DNA of 64,000 bases from Olsenella sp. Marseille-P4559 (GTDB taxonomy: Bacteria > Actinomycetota > Coriobacteriia > Coriobacteriales > Atopobiaceae): positions 854,148-918,147 of the forward strand of contig NZ_LR027574.1 of NCBI RefSeq assembly GCF_900605015.1, given 5' to 3'. The notes below the pieces were generated by a model. That model ran no database searches and was not told where the DNA came from. It saw nothing but the letters and a program-made list of their open reading frames with translations. The position numbers and the translations under genes were made by a program. Shown here piece by piece: positions 48,002-55,967 of this stretch (within the stretch, counting starts at the first letter, position 1; each line of letters starts with the position of its first letter).

Positions 48002-49621
48002 CTACTTGACCGTAGTGACGTCAGTCAGGGATACGCCGGTGGTGCCAATACCCGAGAAGCCCTTGACCTTGACGCCCTCGGCGTTTGCCGCATCTGTCCA
48101 GGATGCAGTTGATGTCTGGACCTGGAGCACGGGATACAGGGGAACATTCTCGGCAAGGATGTCAAAGCAGTCGTTCCATGCGCTCTGCTGGGCGTCGCCC
48201 GATGCGGAGAGGGCCTCGTCCATCTTCGCATGGAGCCGCTTGTACTCATCGGACCAGTTCCAGGGGCAGCGGGTCTTCATCCAGACGTTGTCGCCGTACC
48301 ACCAGTTGAGCAGGAGGTCGGGGTCGGCACCGAAGCAGGACGGGTCACCAGGGGCAAGGAGCAGGTCGTAGGTGTTGTCGCCCTGGTCGATGGCAGCATA
48401 GGTGGCAGCGGAGGTGTCGGTCTTGATGGAGACGTTGAAGCCGAGGGCGTCAAGGTCGTTCTTGACCTGGGTGGCCATCGCGACGACCTGGTCGTTGTCG
48501 GTGGTGCGCAGCTCAATGTCGCCCGGGGTGATGCCGGCCTCCTTGATGAGGGACTTTGCCTTCTCCTGGTCATAGGTGTAGACCGTGCTTGCCTTGTGGT
48601 AGTTCGTGAAGGTCTCGGGCAGATAGCTCGTCGGCGCGGCGGCCTTGCCAGCAAGCGCATTGTTGATCATCTGGTCGTAGTTCAGGGCATACATGACGGC
48701 CTGACGGACCTTGACGTTGTCCCAGGGGGCCTTGGCGACGTCGAACATCATGAAGCGGGTGCCAAAGCCCTGGACGGTATCAATGTTGCAACCAGCGCTC
48801 TTCAGCATGTCGATGGAGTCCGCGGGGACGGACTCGGAGATGAGCGTCGTGCCCTCCTGCTGTGCGGTCACGCGTGCCGTGGCGTCCTTCAGGATATCGA
48901 TGCGAATCTGGTTGTCCTTTGCAGGGTGATCCCCGTTGTAGCTCTCATTGGGCGAAAGGGTGAGCGACGAATCGGAAATCTCGTCGTACTTCCAAGGGCC
49001 AGAGCCAACCGGCTTCAGGGTGAGGTCTTCCTTGGACATAGAGGCCGGGATGACACGGACGATGGCAAGGCGGTTCTTGAGCAGCGAGAAGTTGGGGACC
49101 GCCGTCTTCACGGTAACCGTCCTCTCGTCCTTCTTCTCGACGGAAGAAATGGGAGCAAGCATGGAAACGTAGATGTTGCCCTCGGCGGTAGCCCGGTTAA
49201 AGGACTCGATGACGTCTTCCGGCGTCACGTCGCTGCCATCCGAGAACTTGGCCCCGTCGCGAAGGGAGACCTCGAACGTGGTGTCGTCCACCTTGAGGGG
49301 ATCACCCGCGGCAAGGCCGTTGTAGGTGGAGTAGTCATGGTAGTCGAGCTCGTAAAGCCCCTCGACGACATTCCAGTTTGCCGAGAGAGCGAGCGCAGAG
49401 GACGTTGAGGAGGGATCGTAGTTCTGAGTTGAGTATGCCGAGCCGTAAGAGATGGTGCCGCCGCCCTCGCTGCCAGAGGTGGAGGTCGCGGTGGTGGAGC
49501 CGCTGTCGGTCGTACTCTGTGAGCCGCCACAGCCAGCAAGAGCAAGACCGGCGAGCACTGCAGCACTACCGGACATTCCAAGGAACATGCGACGTGAAAG
49601 GTTCTTGTTGGTCACCTTCAT
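48002..49621 (-). CDS. Substrate-binding lipoprotein of the sialic-acid-type ABC transporter
   Basis: A 539-residue SBP_bac_5 lipoprotein, first gene of the cluster. A twin-arginine-like NLSRRMFLGM, hydrophobic segment and lipobox ALAGC (Cys at about 30) are followed by a Ser/Thr-rich tether. The body has VSLRDGAKFSDGSDVTPEDV, typical of the peptide/nickel family to which Sat/SiaE binding proteins belong. Ligand specificity (Neu5Ac or 2,7-anhydro-Neu5Ac) is inferred from the linked nan genes. ATG at 49621 has GAGAGGGGC. Confidence 0.9.
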   Translation of the reverse strand: MKVTNKNLSRRMFLGMSGSAAVLAGLALAGCGGSQSTTDSGSTTATSTSGSEGGGTISYGSAYSTQNYDPSSTSSALALSANWNVVEGLYELDYHDYSTYNGLAAGDPLKVDDTTFEVSLRDGAKFSDGSDVTPEDVIESFNRATAEGNIYVSMLAPISSVEKKDERTVTVKTAVPNFSLLKNRLAIVRVIPASMSKEDLTLKPVGSGPWKYDEISDSSLTLSPNESYNGDHPAKDNQIRIDILKDATARVTAQQEGTTLISESVPADSIDMLKSAGCNIDTVQGFGTRFMMFDVAKAPWDNVKVRQAVMYALNYDQMINNALAGKAAAPTSYLPETFTNYHKASTVYTYDQEKAKSLIKEAGITPGDIELRTTDNDQVVAMATQVKNDLDALGFNVSIKTDTSAATYAAIDQGDNTYDLLLAPGDPSCFGADPDLLLNWWYGDNVWMKTRCPWNWSDEYKRLHAKMDEALSASGDAQQSAWNDCFDILAENVPLYPVLQVQTSTASWTDAANAEGVKVKGFSGIGTTGVSLTDVTTVK

Positions 49622-49879
49622 TTTCTGCCCCTCTCCCATTGAGAACGTCCACGCCCTCCGCGTGGAATCACCTTAGGAGCGAGTATTTCAGAGGAGCCAG
49701 TCCCCTTTGGCGTCCAATCTGCAAGCGGTGGCGTCTGTAATGCAAGTGGCACAGTGGTTTTTTAAAGGGGTAGATTAGCATTCTGAGTGCAACAACATGG
49801 CGCCAGCTTATGGGTGTGGCGCACGTCCGGAGGCTACGATTGTCGGTCGTCTGGGTCAGCGTCGGCAACCAGGGGGGCG

Positions 49880-50090
49880 ATGCGCCGCCACACGCACGCG
49901 ACCTACCTCGTCGCAGCGGGGGCCGGCATCAAGACGGTGAGATCTCTCATGGGACACGCGAACGCAGCGATGACGCTCAACATCTACGCGAGCGCCGACC
50001 CGCACGCGAGGAGGTCCGCCGCCAGGACGATTGCCGAGCAGATGACGGCGAGGGACCCGGGGACGTCGGGTACGAAGACGGGGATGGGGC
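49880..50090 (+). pseudogene. C-terminal remnant of a tyrosine recombinase (integrase)
   Basis: The fragment HTHATYLVAAGAGIKTV, then RSLMGHANAAMTLNIYAS, carries the HxxR-like box, the LMGH box and the catalytic Tyr of a tyrosine recombinase. The N-terminal and core catalytic parts are missing upstream, and the frame runs on without a proper end. The fragment lies in a region disturbed relative to its neighbours, consistent with a decayed integrative element. Confidence 0.7.
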
Positions 50091-50150
50091 GATGCTGCGT
50101 GTCGTGTAGTCGCCCGGGGCTTGTGCTCCCTTTCTGGTGGGGGACGCGAG

Positions 50151-50432
50151 ATGAGCAGGAAGCCGACGGGACCCGTCGAGAGGTCGCTCTCGGACACGTC
50201 ACCGCTCTGCGACGGGCCCGAGTGGCTCGGGCCGAGGGACATCCAGGAGGTGTTCGGCGTCGGGAGGACGAGGAACTCCCAGCTGATCAACGCCCTCCCG
50301 CACATCCGCGTCGGCGGGCTCCTCAGGGTCAACAGGAGGACCGTGCAGAAGGAGCTCCTCGACAAGGGCAGGCTGCCACAGGATGAATCCATGCCCAGAA
50401 GGGGTGAGATATATGATGCTTCCAACTATTGA
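50151..50432 (+). CDS. Small HTH DNA-binding protein (excisionase-like)
   Basis: A 93-residue protein with a predicted winged or simple helix-turn-helix (WLGPRDIQEVFGVGRTRNSQL, then INALPHIRVGGLLRVNRRTV). This resembles excisionase/MerR-type helix-turn-helix proteins of mobile elements. ATG at 50151 follows GGGGGACGCGAG. It sits just after the integrase remnant in the same direction, which supports a mobile-element origin. I cannot name the family with certainty, and it may be inactive. Confidence 0.5.
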   Translation: MSRKPTGPVERSLSDTSPLCDGPEWLGPRDIQEVFGVGRTRNSQLINALPHIRVGGLLRVNRRTVQKELLDKGRLPQDESMPRRGEIYDASNY

Positions 50433-50852
50433 GTAGTTCATTCGAATCTGTTGGCACCAATCTTTAGGCTACGACCTTGCCCCCTTGAAAAAGTTGCCCG
50501 ATGCGGAAAGATCTCTGCTGAATTTGGGAGTCTGCTTTCCCCAGGCACCAGTTCTCAGTAAAACAGCAGGCATCGCCGTACCTCCGCAACCTCGCCCCGT
50601 CTCAAACACAGTAAGGACGGTGCGCCTTTTCGCAGCCGTGTGGTAGGCGCGTCTATGGCACATCTCCACGCCATCGGAACTGGTTCAGCGGGTCATTCCC
50701 GGCCTACTGACTGTGACGCCAATGTAGCGGCAAGGCTTGTAATTCGCGATTGCTATGGCAACAAGCACATGACAGGTGAGCAAACAGTGACGTGCCACTT
50801 TAAGAGTCGGATGCACGGTACGGACGTCCAATGATATTCGACTACTCAATAC
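50424..50852. repeat. Possible element flanked by imperfect inverted repeats
   Basis: CTATTGAGTAGTTCATTCGAAT (to 50447) and, at the right, ATTCGACTACTCAATA (50836-50851) share an 11-bp inverted block (TATTGAGTAGT) and ATTCG. The left copy carries five extra bases. The approximately 390 bases between have no recognisable gene and lower GC. Tentative. Confidence 0.3.
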
Positions 50853-50968
50853 CGCTCACCGGAAAATTAGGCACTCTCGCATCTTTGATACCTGTATCAC
50901 ACAACCGTAACCGTATGTTAATAACAGTCTGAGGTACCGCAATAGCACCTCGAACGATGGTATGAACT
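50433..50968. other. Gene-free region upstream of the antiterminator gene
   Basis: About 535 bases without a convincing gene. The left two thirds may be a decayed element. The right part should hold the promoter of the bglG-type operon. A perfect dyad TGATAC-CT-GTATCA lies at 50886-50899. I could not fix -35/-10 elements. Confidence 0.4.
50886..50899. promoter_or_regulatory. Dyad TGATAC-CT-GTATCA
   Basis: Perfect 6-bp inverted repeat with a 2-base centre, 70 bases upstream of the RAT element. It is a possible transcription-factor site; no regulator can be assigned. Confidence 0.35.
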
Positions 50969-51047
50969 GGAATGTTACTCCTCCGAGGCATGACCAGCAG
51001 TACGGATAGTCGTAGTTGCTGTTCAGAGTCCTTGGTGGAGTTTTTTT
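50969..51047 (+). promoter_or_regulatory. RAT antiterminator overlapping an intrinsic terminator
   Basis: A ribonucleic antiterminator-like sequence (50969-50995: GGAATGTTACT and GGCATGACC, close to the LicT/SacY consensus GGATTGTTACT...GGCAAAACC) overlaps the 5' arm of a terminator stem. That stem is ACTCCTCCGAGG (50977-50988) pairing with CCTTGGTGGAGT (51030-51041), one mismatch and one G-U, followed by T7 (51041-51047). It precedes a BglG-family gene, which predicts autoregulated readthrough. Confidence 0.82.
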
Positions 51048-51102
51048 CGGCCGGAATTCCCCACCCAAAGTCTCGAGCAGCAGGCGAATGGAGGTGGGAA
51101 CG

Positions 51103-51924
51103 GTGCAGACCCTTCGTAGAATCAACAACAACGTCGTCCTCTGCCTTGACAGCAAGGGCCGCGAGGTTGTCGCGACTGGAAAGGGCATCGGATTCGGAGA
51201 CCTTCCGGATGACATACCCCTGTCCTCAATCGAGCGTTCCTTCTACGAGGTCGACGCACGCTATCTTGACGGTATTGCGAACTGCCCCCCTGAGATTCTC
51301 TCCTTTGCGGTCTCACTGAGCAACCAGGCAGCTGAAGAGCTGAAATACGAGCTGAGCCCGAATCTTCCGTTCACCCTAGCAGACCATATCTCCTTCGTGA
51401 TAGAGCGTACCAAGAAAGGGATTCACGTCTCGATGCCCCTTGCTGTCGACATCGAGCAGAGTTTCCCGAGCGAATGCCGCATTGGGAGACACGCCGTCAG
51501 GGCGATAAAAAAGAAGTTCGGCGTGATCCTCGACGATGACGAGATCGCCGGAATAGCGATGAACTTCATCAACTCGCGGCTTGCCCCGAAGGAGGGCTCG
51601 ACTACCGAGTTCGCCAATAGCGAGCGGGAGATGCTGGAGGACATCACCGAGATCGTGGAGGACGTCTTCGACACTACCATCGACAGGAGCACCTTCGGCT
51701 ACGCCCGCTTCACCACGCACCTCGGCTACCTCTTCCAGAGGATTCACGCAGGTACGAGTCTCAAATCGAGTGAACTCGAGGCATTCGAGGGCGTTCGGGA
51801 GAAGTTCCCGAGGGGCGTCGAGTGCGTCACGAAGATCGCCATCCATATCAAGGAGACCTGGGGGTTCGAAATCTCGGAGACAGAGGAACTCTACCTGCTC
51901 GTCCATCTGAGCAGGATTGTGTAA
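51103..51924 (+). CDS. licT: BglG/LicT-family transcription antiterminator
   Basis: A 273-residue RNA-binding regulator. The N-terminal CAT domain (about 1-55: LRRINNNVVLCLDSKGREVV) binds RAT RNA. Two PRD domains follow (about 70-165 and 170-273) with candidate regulatory His residues in LADHISFVIER, RIGRHAVRAI, TTHLGYLFQRI and LLVHLSRIV. Start is GTG at 51103 because GGAGG lies 8 bases upstream and this gives the typical LicT N-terminus; ATG at 51088 is an alternative. The upstream RAT and downstream PTS gene fit control by substrate-dependent phosphorylation. Confidence 0.92.
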   Translation: MQTLRRINNNVVLCLDSKGREVVATGKGIGFGDLPDDIPLSSIERSFYEVDARYLDGIANCPPEILSFAVSLSNQAAEELKYELSPNLPFTLADHISFVIERTKKGIHVSMPLAVDIEQSFPSECRIGRHAVRAIKKKFGVILDDDEIAGIAMNFINSRLAPKEGSTTEFANSEREMLEDITEIVEDVFDTTIDRSTFGYARFTTHLGYLFQRIHAGTSLKSSELEAFEGVREKFPRGVECVTKIAIHIKETWGFEISETEELYLLVHLSRIV

Positions 51925-51962
51925 TTGACCATCATTAGAAACCAAACCAAAGGTGGATAACC

Positions 51963-53378
51963 ATGTCAGCAAAGATGAGTAGCGCAGAGCTGGCAACCAG
52001 CCTCCTAGACCATGTCGGCGGAACCGATAACGTCAGCTTCGTGACGAACTGCGCAACCCGCCTTCGCTTCACGGTGAAGGACAAAGGGCTCGTCGACACG
52101 GAAGGCACAGAGAAGCTTCCCGGCGTCGTCGGATGCCAGTGGTCGGGCAACCAGTTTCAGGTGGTGATTGGGCTGGGCGTCGGCGACATCTACACCGAGG
52201 TCGCGAAGCTCTTCCCCACCGGCTCTTCCGCAATAGAGGGCGGGAATGGCTTCGCAATCGAGGCCGCCGAAGGTGACAAGCCCAAGAGCAAGGGCCTCGA
52301 CGCCTTCGTTGCACTCGTTGTCAGCATCTTCCAACCGCTGCTGCCGGCCCTCGCGGGAAGCGGCATGATCCGAGGCCTGGCAATCCTCGCTGTCAACCTC
52401 GGTTGGCTCTCCTCCAAGAGCATGACGTACGAGATGCTCTATATGATGACGAATGCGATCTTCTACTTCCTTCCCCTCGCCGTGGCCTTCACCACCGCAA
52501 AGCGCTTCGACACGAGCCCGATCATGGCACTCGTCATTGTCGGCACCCTGCTGCTGCCCGACTTCTCTGCACTCGTGAAGGGCAACGGCGGCAACACAAT
52601 CAGCGTGTTCGGCCTGCCAATCACCATGTTCAGCTACAGCAGCTCCGTTCTCGCCCCAATCTTCGCCACCTGGGTCCTCTCGAAGTTCGACCACTGGTGC
52701 AGGAAGCACCTACCCCACTCCCTCGACCTCTCCGTGACGCCCATGATCACCATCTTCGTGATGGCTCTTCTGACAGCCGGCATCATCGGCCCCATCTCCC
52801 AGTACATCAGCATCCTGCTCGCCAACTTCGTCAACTGGCTCACGGGCATCAACTCCGTTGTCACCGGTGCCGTGGTCGGCGGCATCTGGAACATACTGAT
52901 CATGTTCGGCGTGCATTGGGCGCCCAACACCATCGTCGTCATCCCGCAGATTGCCGCGGAGGGCAAGTCCCAGCTTATCGCCTATGGGGCCAACGCGAAC
53001 CTCGGCATGGCGGGCGCCGCATTCGCCATTTTCCTGAAGTCCCGCAACAGCGAACTCAAGTCCTTCTCACTGTCGGCCATGTTCTCCGTCTTCCTGTCGG
53101 GCATCGTCGAGCCCTGCATATACGGTCTTGGCGTGAAGTACCACAGCCCACTCGTGGCCGGATGTATCGGCGCCGCCTGCGGCGGGGCGTTCATGGGCAT
53201 CTTCCAGACCGTCGGCTACTCCTTTGCGTTTGGCGGCCTGACCACCATCCCCGCCTTCGCGGGTCCGACCCTCTGGGCCTACGTGATCGGCCTCGCGATT
53301 TCCTTCTTCGTCGGCATGATTCTCACGTTCATGTTTGGCATCAAGGATCCGGAGGCGGAGTTCGGACGCACCAAGTAG
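51963..53378 (+). CDS. PTS EIIBC component (glucose/beta-glucoside superfamily)
   Basis: A 471-residue phosphotransferase permease. The EIIB domain (about 1-90) has the phosphorylated Cys in FVTNCATRLRF. The EIIC domain (about 110-460) has about ten membrane segments and the substrate-binding loop region near GIVEPCIYGLG. No EIIA domain is fused, so an EIIA must act in trans. The architecture resembles sucrose/beta-glucoside/N-acetylmuramate EIIBC proteins; the sugar is not identifiable by eye. It starts 38 bases after licT with AAGGTGG and precedes a glycohydrolase gene. Confidence 0.9.
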   Translation: MSAKMSSAELATSLLDHVGGTDNVSFVTNCATRLRFTVKDKGLVDTEGTEKLPGVVGCQWSGNQFQVVIGLGVGDIYTEVAKLFPTGSSAIEGGNGFAIEAAEGDKPKSKGLDAFVALVVSIFQPLLPALAGSGMIRGLAILAVNLGWLSSKSMTYEMLYMMTNAIFYFLPLAVAFTTAKRFDTSPIMALVIVGTLLLPDFSALVKGNGGNTISVFGLPITMFSYSSSVLAPIFATWVLSKFDHWCRKHLPHSLDLSVTPMITIFVMALLTAGIIGPISQYISILLANFVNWLTGINSVVTGAVVGGIWNILIMFGVHWAPNTIVVIPQIAAEGKSQLIAYGANANLGMAGAAFAIFLKSRNSELKSFSLSAMFSVFLSGIVEPCIYGLGVKYHSPLVAGCIGAACGGAFMGIFQTVGYSFAFGGLTTIPAFAGPTLWAYVIGLAISFFVGMILTFMFGIKDPEAEFGRTK

Positions 53379-53438
53379 TACTTGTTATCCATCGGCTCTA
53401 TCAGCAAGCACCGTCAAATCAGTAGGAAAGGAAGCATT

Positions 53439-54476
53439 ATGAGCAAGGAACTGACCGACAAGATTCTCGGCGTTCTCGGGACTTGCGCCATAGGCGACGC
53501 GATGGGCTCCGTGACCGAGAACCTCACCTTCGACCAAATCCGCGAGACGTTCCCAGGCGGGCTGCAGGAGTTCCGCAAGCCCGGCGAGACGGCCTTCGCA
53601 CTCGGCAACGAGGCTGGCGAGGTCACCGACGACTTCTCGCAGACCTACCTCATCTCGCAGGCGATTGTCGAGGCAGGTGGCAAGATAACGCGCGGCGTCG
53701 TCGTCGGCGCCATCCTCAAGTGGTCCGACATCCCCAGGTGGTACGACCGCTTCGCAGGACCCACCACCCGCGGTGCCATCGCCAGCCTCAAAGACCCAAA
53801 GCACGAGGTCAAGTCACCGTATGGGACTGTACACGTAGACTATGCCTGCAAGGCAACCAACGGCGCCGCTATGAAGATTTCTCCCGCCGGCATCATGAAC
53901 CCCGACGATGTCGAGGGTGCCATCCGTGACGCCATCACCATCTGCCGCGTGACGCACGACAACTCACTGGCGATTTCGGGCGCCTGCGCCACCGCCGCCG
54001 CAGTGAGCGCCGGCCTCGCGGAGGGCGCTACAATGCGCGACGCGCTTGGCGCGGCGGTCTACGGAGCAATGCGCGGTGAGACCATCGGCAAGCGCGTCTC
54101 GCATGACGTGGCGGGTGCCAGCGTCGTCGAGCGCATGCACCTTGCCAACGAGATCGTCCGCGGCCCTGGCTCTAAGGAGGAGAAGCTCCGGAGGATATCG
54201 GAGGTCGTCGGCAGCGGCCTACTGATCTCCGAGGCCGTCCCCTGTGCCTATGGGCTTGCCCTCCTGAACATGGACGATGCGCTCCAGGCCACTATAGACG
54301 CCGTAAACATCGGCTATGACACGGACACCGTCGCCGCCATCACCGGCGCCATGGTCGGAGCCTTCGCGAATCTGAAGGACGAGCGATATGCGAGGTTGCT
54401 CTCCAGAATCCAGAAAGCCAACGATTTTGACCTCGTCGATCTCGCCTCCAAGCTCGCGGGATACGCTAGCAAATAG
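53439..54476 (+). CDS. ADP-ribosylglycohydrolase-family protein
   Basis: A 345-residue DraG/ARH-like protein. The family's metal-binding motifs are recognisable: GDAMGSVTE near residue 20, TDDFSQTYLI near 65 and GYDTDTVAAITGAMVGAF near 285. Family members cleave N- or O-glycosidic bonds to ADP-ribose with Mg ions, and several occur in sugar-uptake operons. ATG at 53439 has AAAGGAAG. It lies 60 bases after the EIIBC gene, so it probably acts on the imported phosphorylated compound. This role is inference. Confidence 0.87.
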   Translation: MSKELTDKILGVLGTCAIGDAMGSVTENLTFDQIRETFPGGLQEFRKPGETAFALGNEAGEVTDDFSQTYLISQAIVEAGGKITRGVVVGAILKWSDIPRWYDRFAGPTTRGAIASLKDPKHEVKSPYGTVHVDYACKATNGAAMKISPAGIMNPDDVEGAIRDAITICRVTHDNSLAISGACATAAAVSAGLAEGATMRDALGAAVYGAMRGETIGKRVSHDVAGASVVERMHLANEIVRGPGSKEEKLRRISEVVGSGLLISEAVPCAYGLALLNMDDALQATIDAVNIGYDTDTVAAITGAMVGAFANLKDERYARLLSRIQKANDFDLVDLASKLAGYASK

Positions 54477-54552
54477 CCAGTCGAACGGCGCCATCCGGAT
54501 TCCGTGGATGCTAATGCCAACACAATCCCCTCTTGCACAGTGTTGGTGGCTT

Positions 54553-54588
54553 AGGGAGGGCCCGGCCCTCTGAGCTGGGCCTCCCCCT
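54553..54588 (+). terminator. Hairpin after the licT-PTS operon
   Basis: AGGGAGGGCCC (54553-54563) pairs with GGGCCTCCCCCT (54577-54588) with one bulge. No T-run follows. Confidence 0.4.
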
Positions 54589-54619
54589 ATAGAAGTCCCG
54601 ATGCCTCAGCGTGTTCGGG

Positions 54620-55310
54620 AAGGCCATTGCCCAATCCAGGACCATCTCGGCCTTCTCCATCTTGCTGTCGGGTGGGTTCATCATCACAGAGAAGAGGCCG
54701 AGCCAGCCGGGGAGGCTCGCGCGGTCGAAGCCCATGCGGCAGTTCAGAGACAGCCTCAGGAGGAAGCAGAGCCGGTTGACCATTGCGAACGGGCCCTCCC
54801 TGTCCGGCAGGCCTTTAACGAGTCTCAGGTCGTAGGCCTCGCTGACGAGGTGGCGCCCCCCCCACCACGGCGTTGTGGGGGGCTCTCCCTGTCGTGGACG
54901 GGCGCACAGCCGTCCGCCAGGTGCGGACAGTGGGCGGCCCTCGCCCCCGCGCCGCTGGGCTTGCCCCGGCCCAGGACGACGAACGCGGAGGGCCCCCGTC
55001 GCGCTCCTCGCAGGCGACCGCGACACACGTGTTGTCGCGCGAGCAGCCACCTGCCCCCCGGCGCCAGGTCCGGGCTGCGGCACAGCGGGCACGCGTCCCG
55101 CTCGTAGCCGTTGGAGAACTCCGCGTCCCCGCAGACCCCGGGACGCAGCCTCTCGTACGCCTTCCCTGCGCGCGCCCATGACGAGCCGCGGGCAGGCGTG
55201 AGCGACGGTCGCGGTCGCGGACGCGGACGCGGACGCGGAGGGAGCATGCCATCCCCTGGCCATGGGTAGTGGTCCTCGCCGCACTGGCGGAAGGCGGGGC
55301 CGAGGACCAC
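54620..55310 (-). pseudogene. Decayed transposase, family not assigned
   Basis: Transposase-like pieces are spread over two frames on the minus strand. An N-terminal Cys-containing zinc-like stretch (FSNGYERDACPLCRS, near 55100) lies in one frame. A C-terminal part (FAMVNRLCFLLRLSLNCRMG and LPGWLGLFSVMMNPPDSKME, 54620-54790) lies in another. Frameshifts and GC-rich low-complexity sequence separate them. I cannot name the IS family. Confidence 0.5.
55207..55238. repeat. Tandem hexanucleotide repeat (GGWCGC)
   Basis: About five copies of GGTCGC/GGACGC in tandem inside the decayed transposase region, near its presumed start. Confidence 0.7.
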
Positions 55311-55573
55311 CACGTCGCGAAAGCCCCGTCACCCGCCAGCGCGCTCTCGCTGGCGGCTAACCCCGCCCCCGATTACATGACCCGTGCCGCCACGGGCGCC
55401 ACATGGTACCGGCACTGTGCAAGGGGGGATTGTGTCCACATATATTTGGCCAATCCGACCAATCAGCGGCGCTATCCGCGCCAACGTACTCCCGCCGGTT
55501 TCGTCAACGAAAGTCAGCTCCTGGACGTGCAGCCGACACGCGGAAGGAGCGAGGAACTGGAAGGGAGGAGCAT

Positions 55574-55790
55574 CGTGGGAGAGCCCAACGCCTACCGGCA
55601 GCTCGGGATAGAGCCCAACCTCACCGGCATCGGGCACCGCTACGGGACCAACCGGCACACCGTGGCGCGCTACTAGTCAGGGGGCGACGACATCGACGAC
55701 GGCAGAGGCCGCCGGTGCAGCGGGTTCGACAGGACAGGGAATCCCCTATGTGGAGCCGCCGTCAGGCGATGTAGGAAAGCCGCCTGCTGC
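55574..55790 (+). pseudogene. Fragment resembling an IS21-type transposase N-terminus
   Basis: The reading GEPNAYRQLGIEPNLTGIGH, then RYGTNRHTVARY, resembles the N-terminal HTH of IstA-type transposases. A stop codon interrupts it at 55674 and similar reading continues beyond (GGDDIDDGRGRRCSGFDR). No istB or inverted repeats were found. Tentative. Confidence 0.35.
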
Positions 55791-55967
55791 GGCTTGACAA
55801 AGCTATAGGGATACCCCCCAGCGGGCCATGATGCCCTCCCGCCCGGCGATGCCAGGGTGGCTGTGGCGACCCATGCCGGCCCCTCCCGACGAACGCATCC
55901 GCAAGCGCCGTTGTAGGTTCCCATGGGCCACCGCCTTGCCTTTTGCCGTTGCGCTAGCAATGGGAAT

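Larger units (their letters stand above)
54477..55967. other. Degraded mobile-element region
   Basis: About 1.5 kb without an intact gene between the PTS operon and the FGGY kinase gene. It contains a hairpin, the frameshifted transposase remnant, a hexanucleotide repeat and an IstA-like fragment. Open frames on both strands are GC-rich shadows with no ribosome binding sites. Confidence 0.6.

Noticed and set aside
50780-50835. Group II intron domain V-like sequence (GAGTCGGATGCACGG...)
   Set aside because: The central bulge and GAAA loop of domain V are missing, and no intron-encoded reverse transcriptase or domain I is nearby.
55207-55238. CRISPR-like repeat array
   Set aside because: Contiguous hexanucleotide repeats without spacers; no cas genes anywhere in the window.
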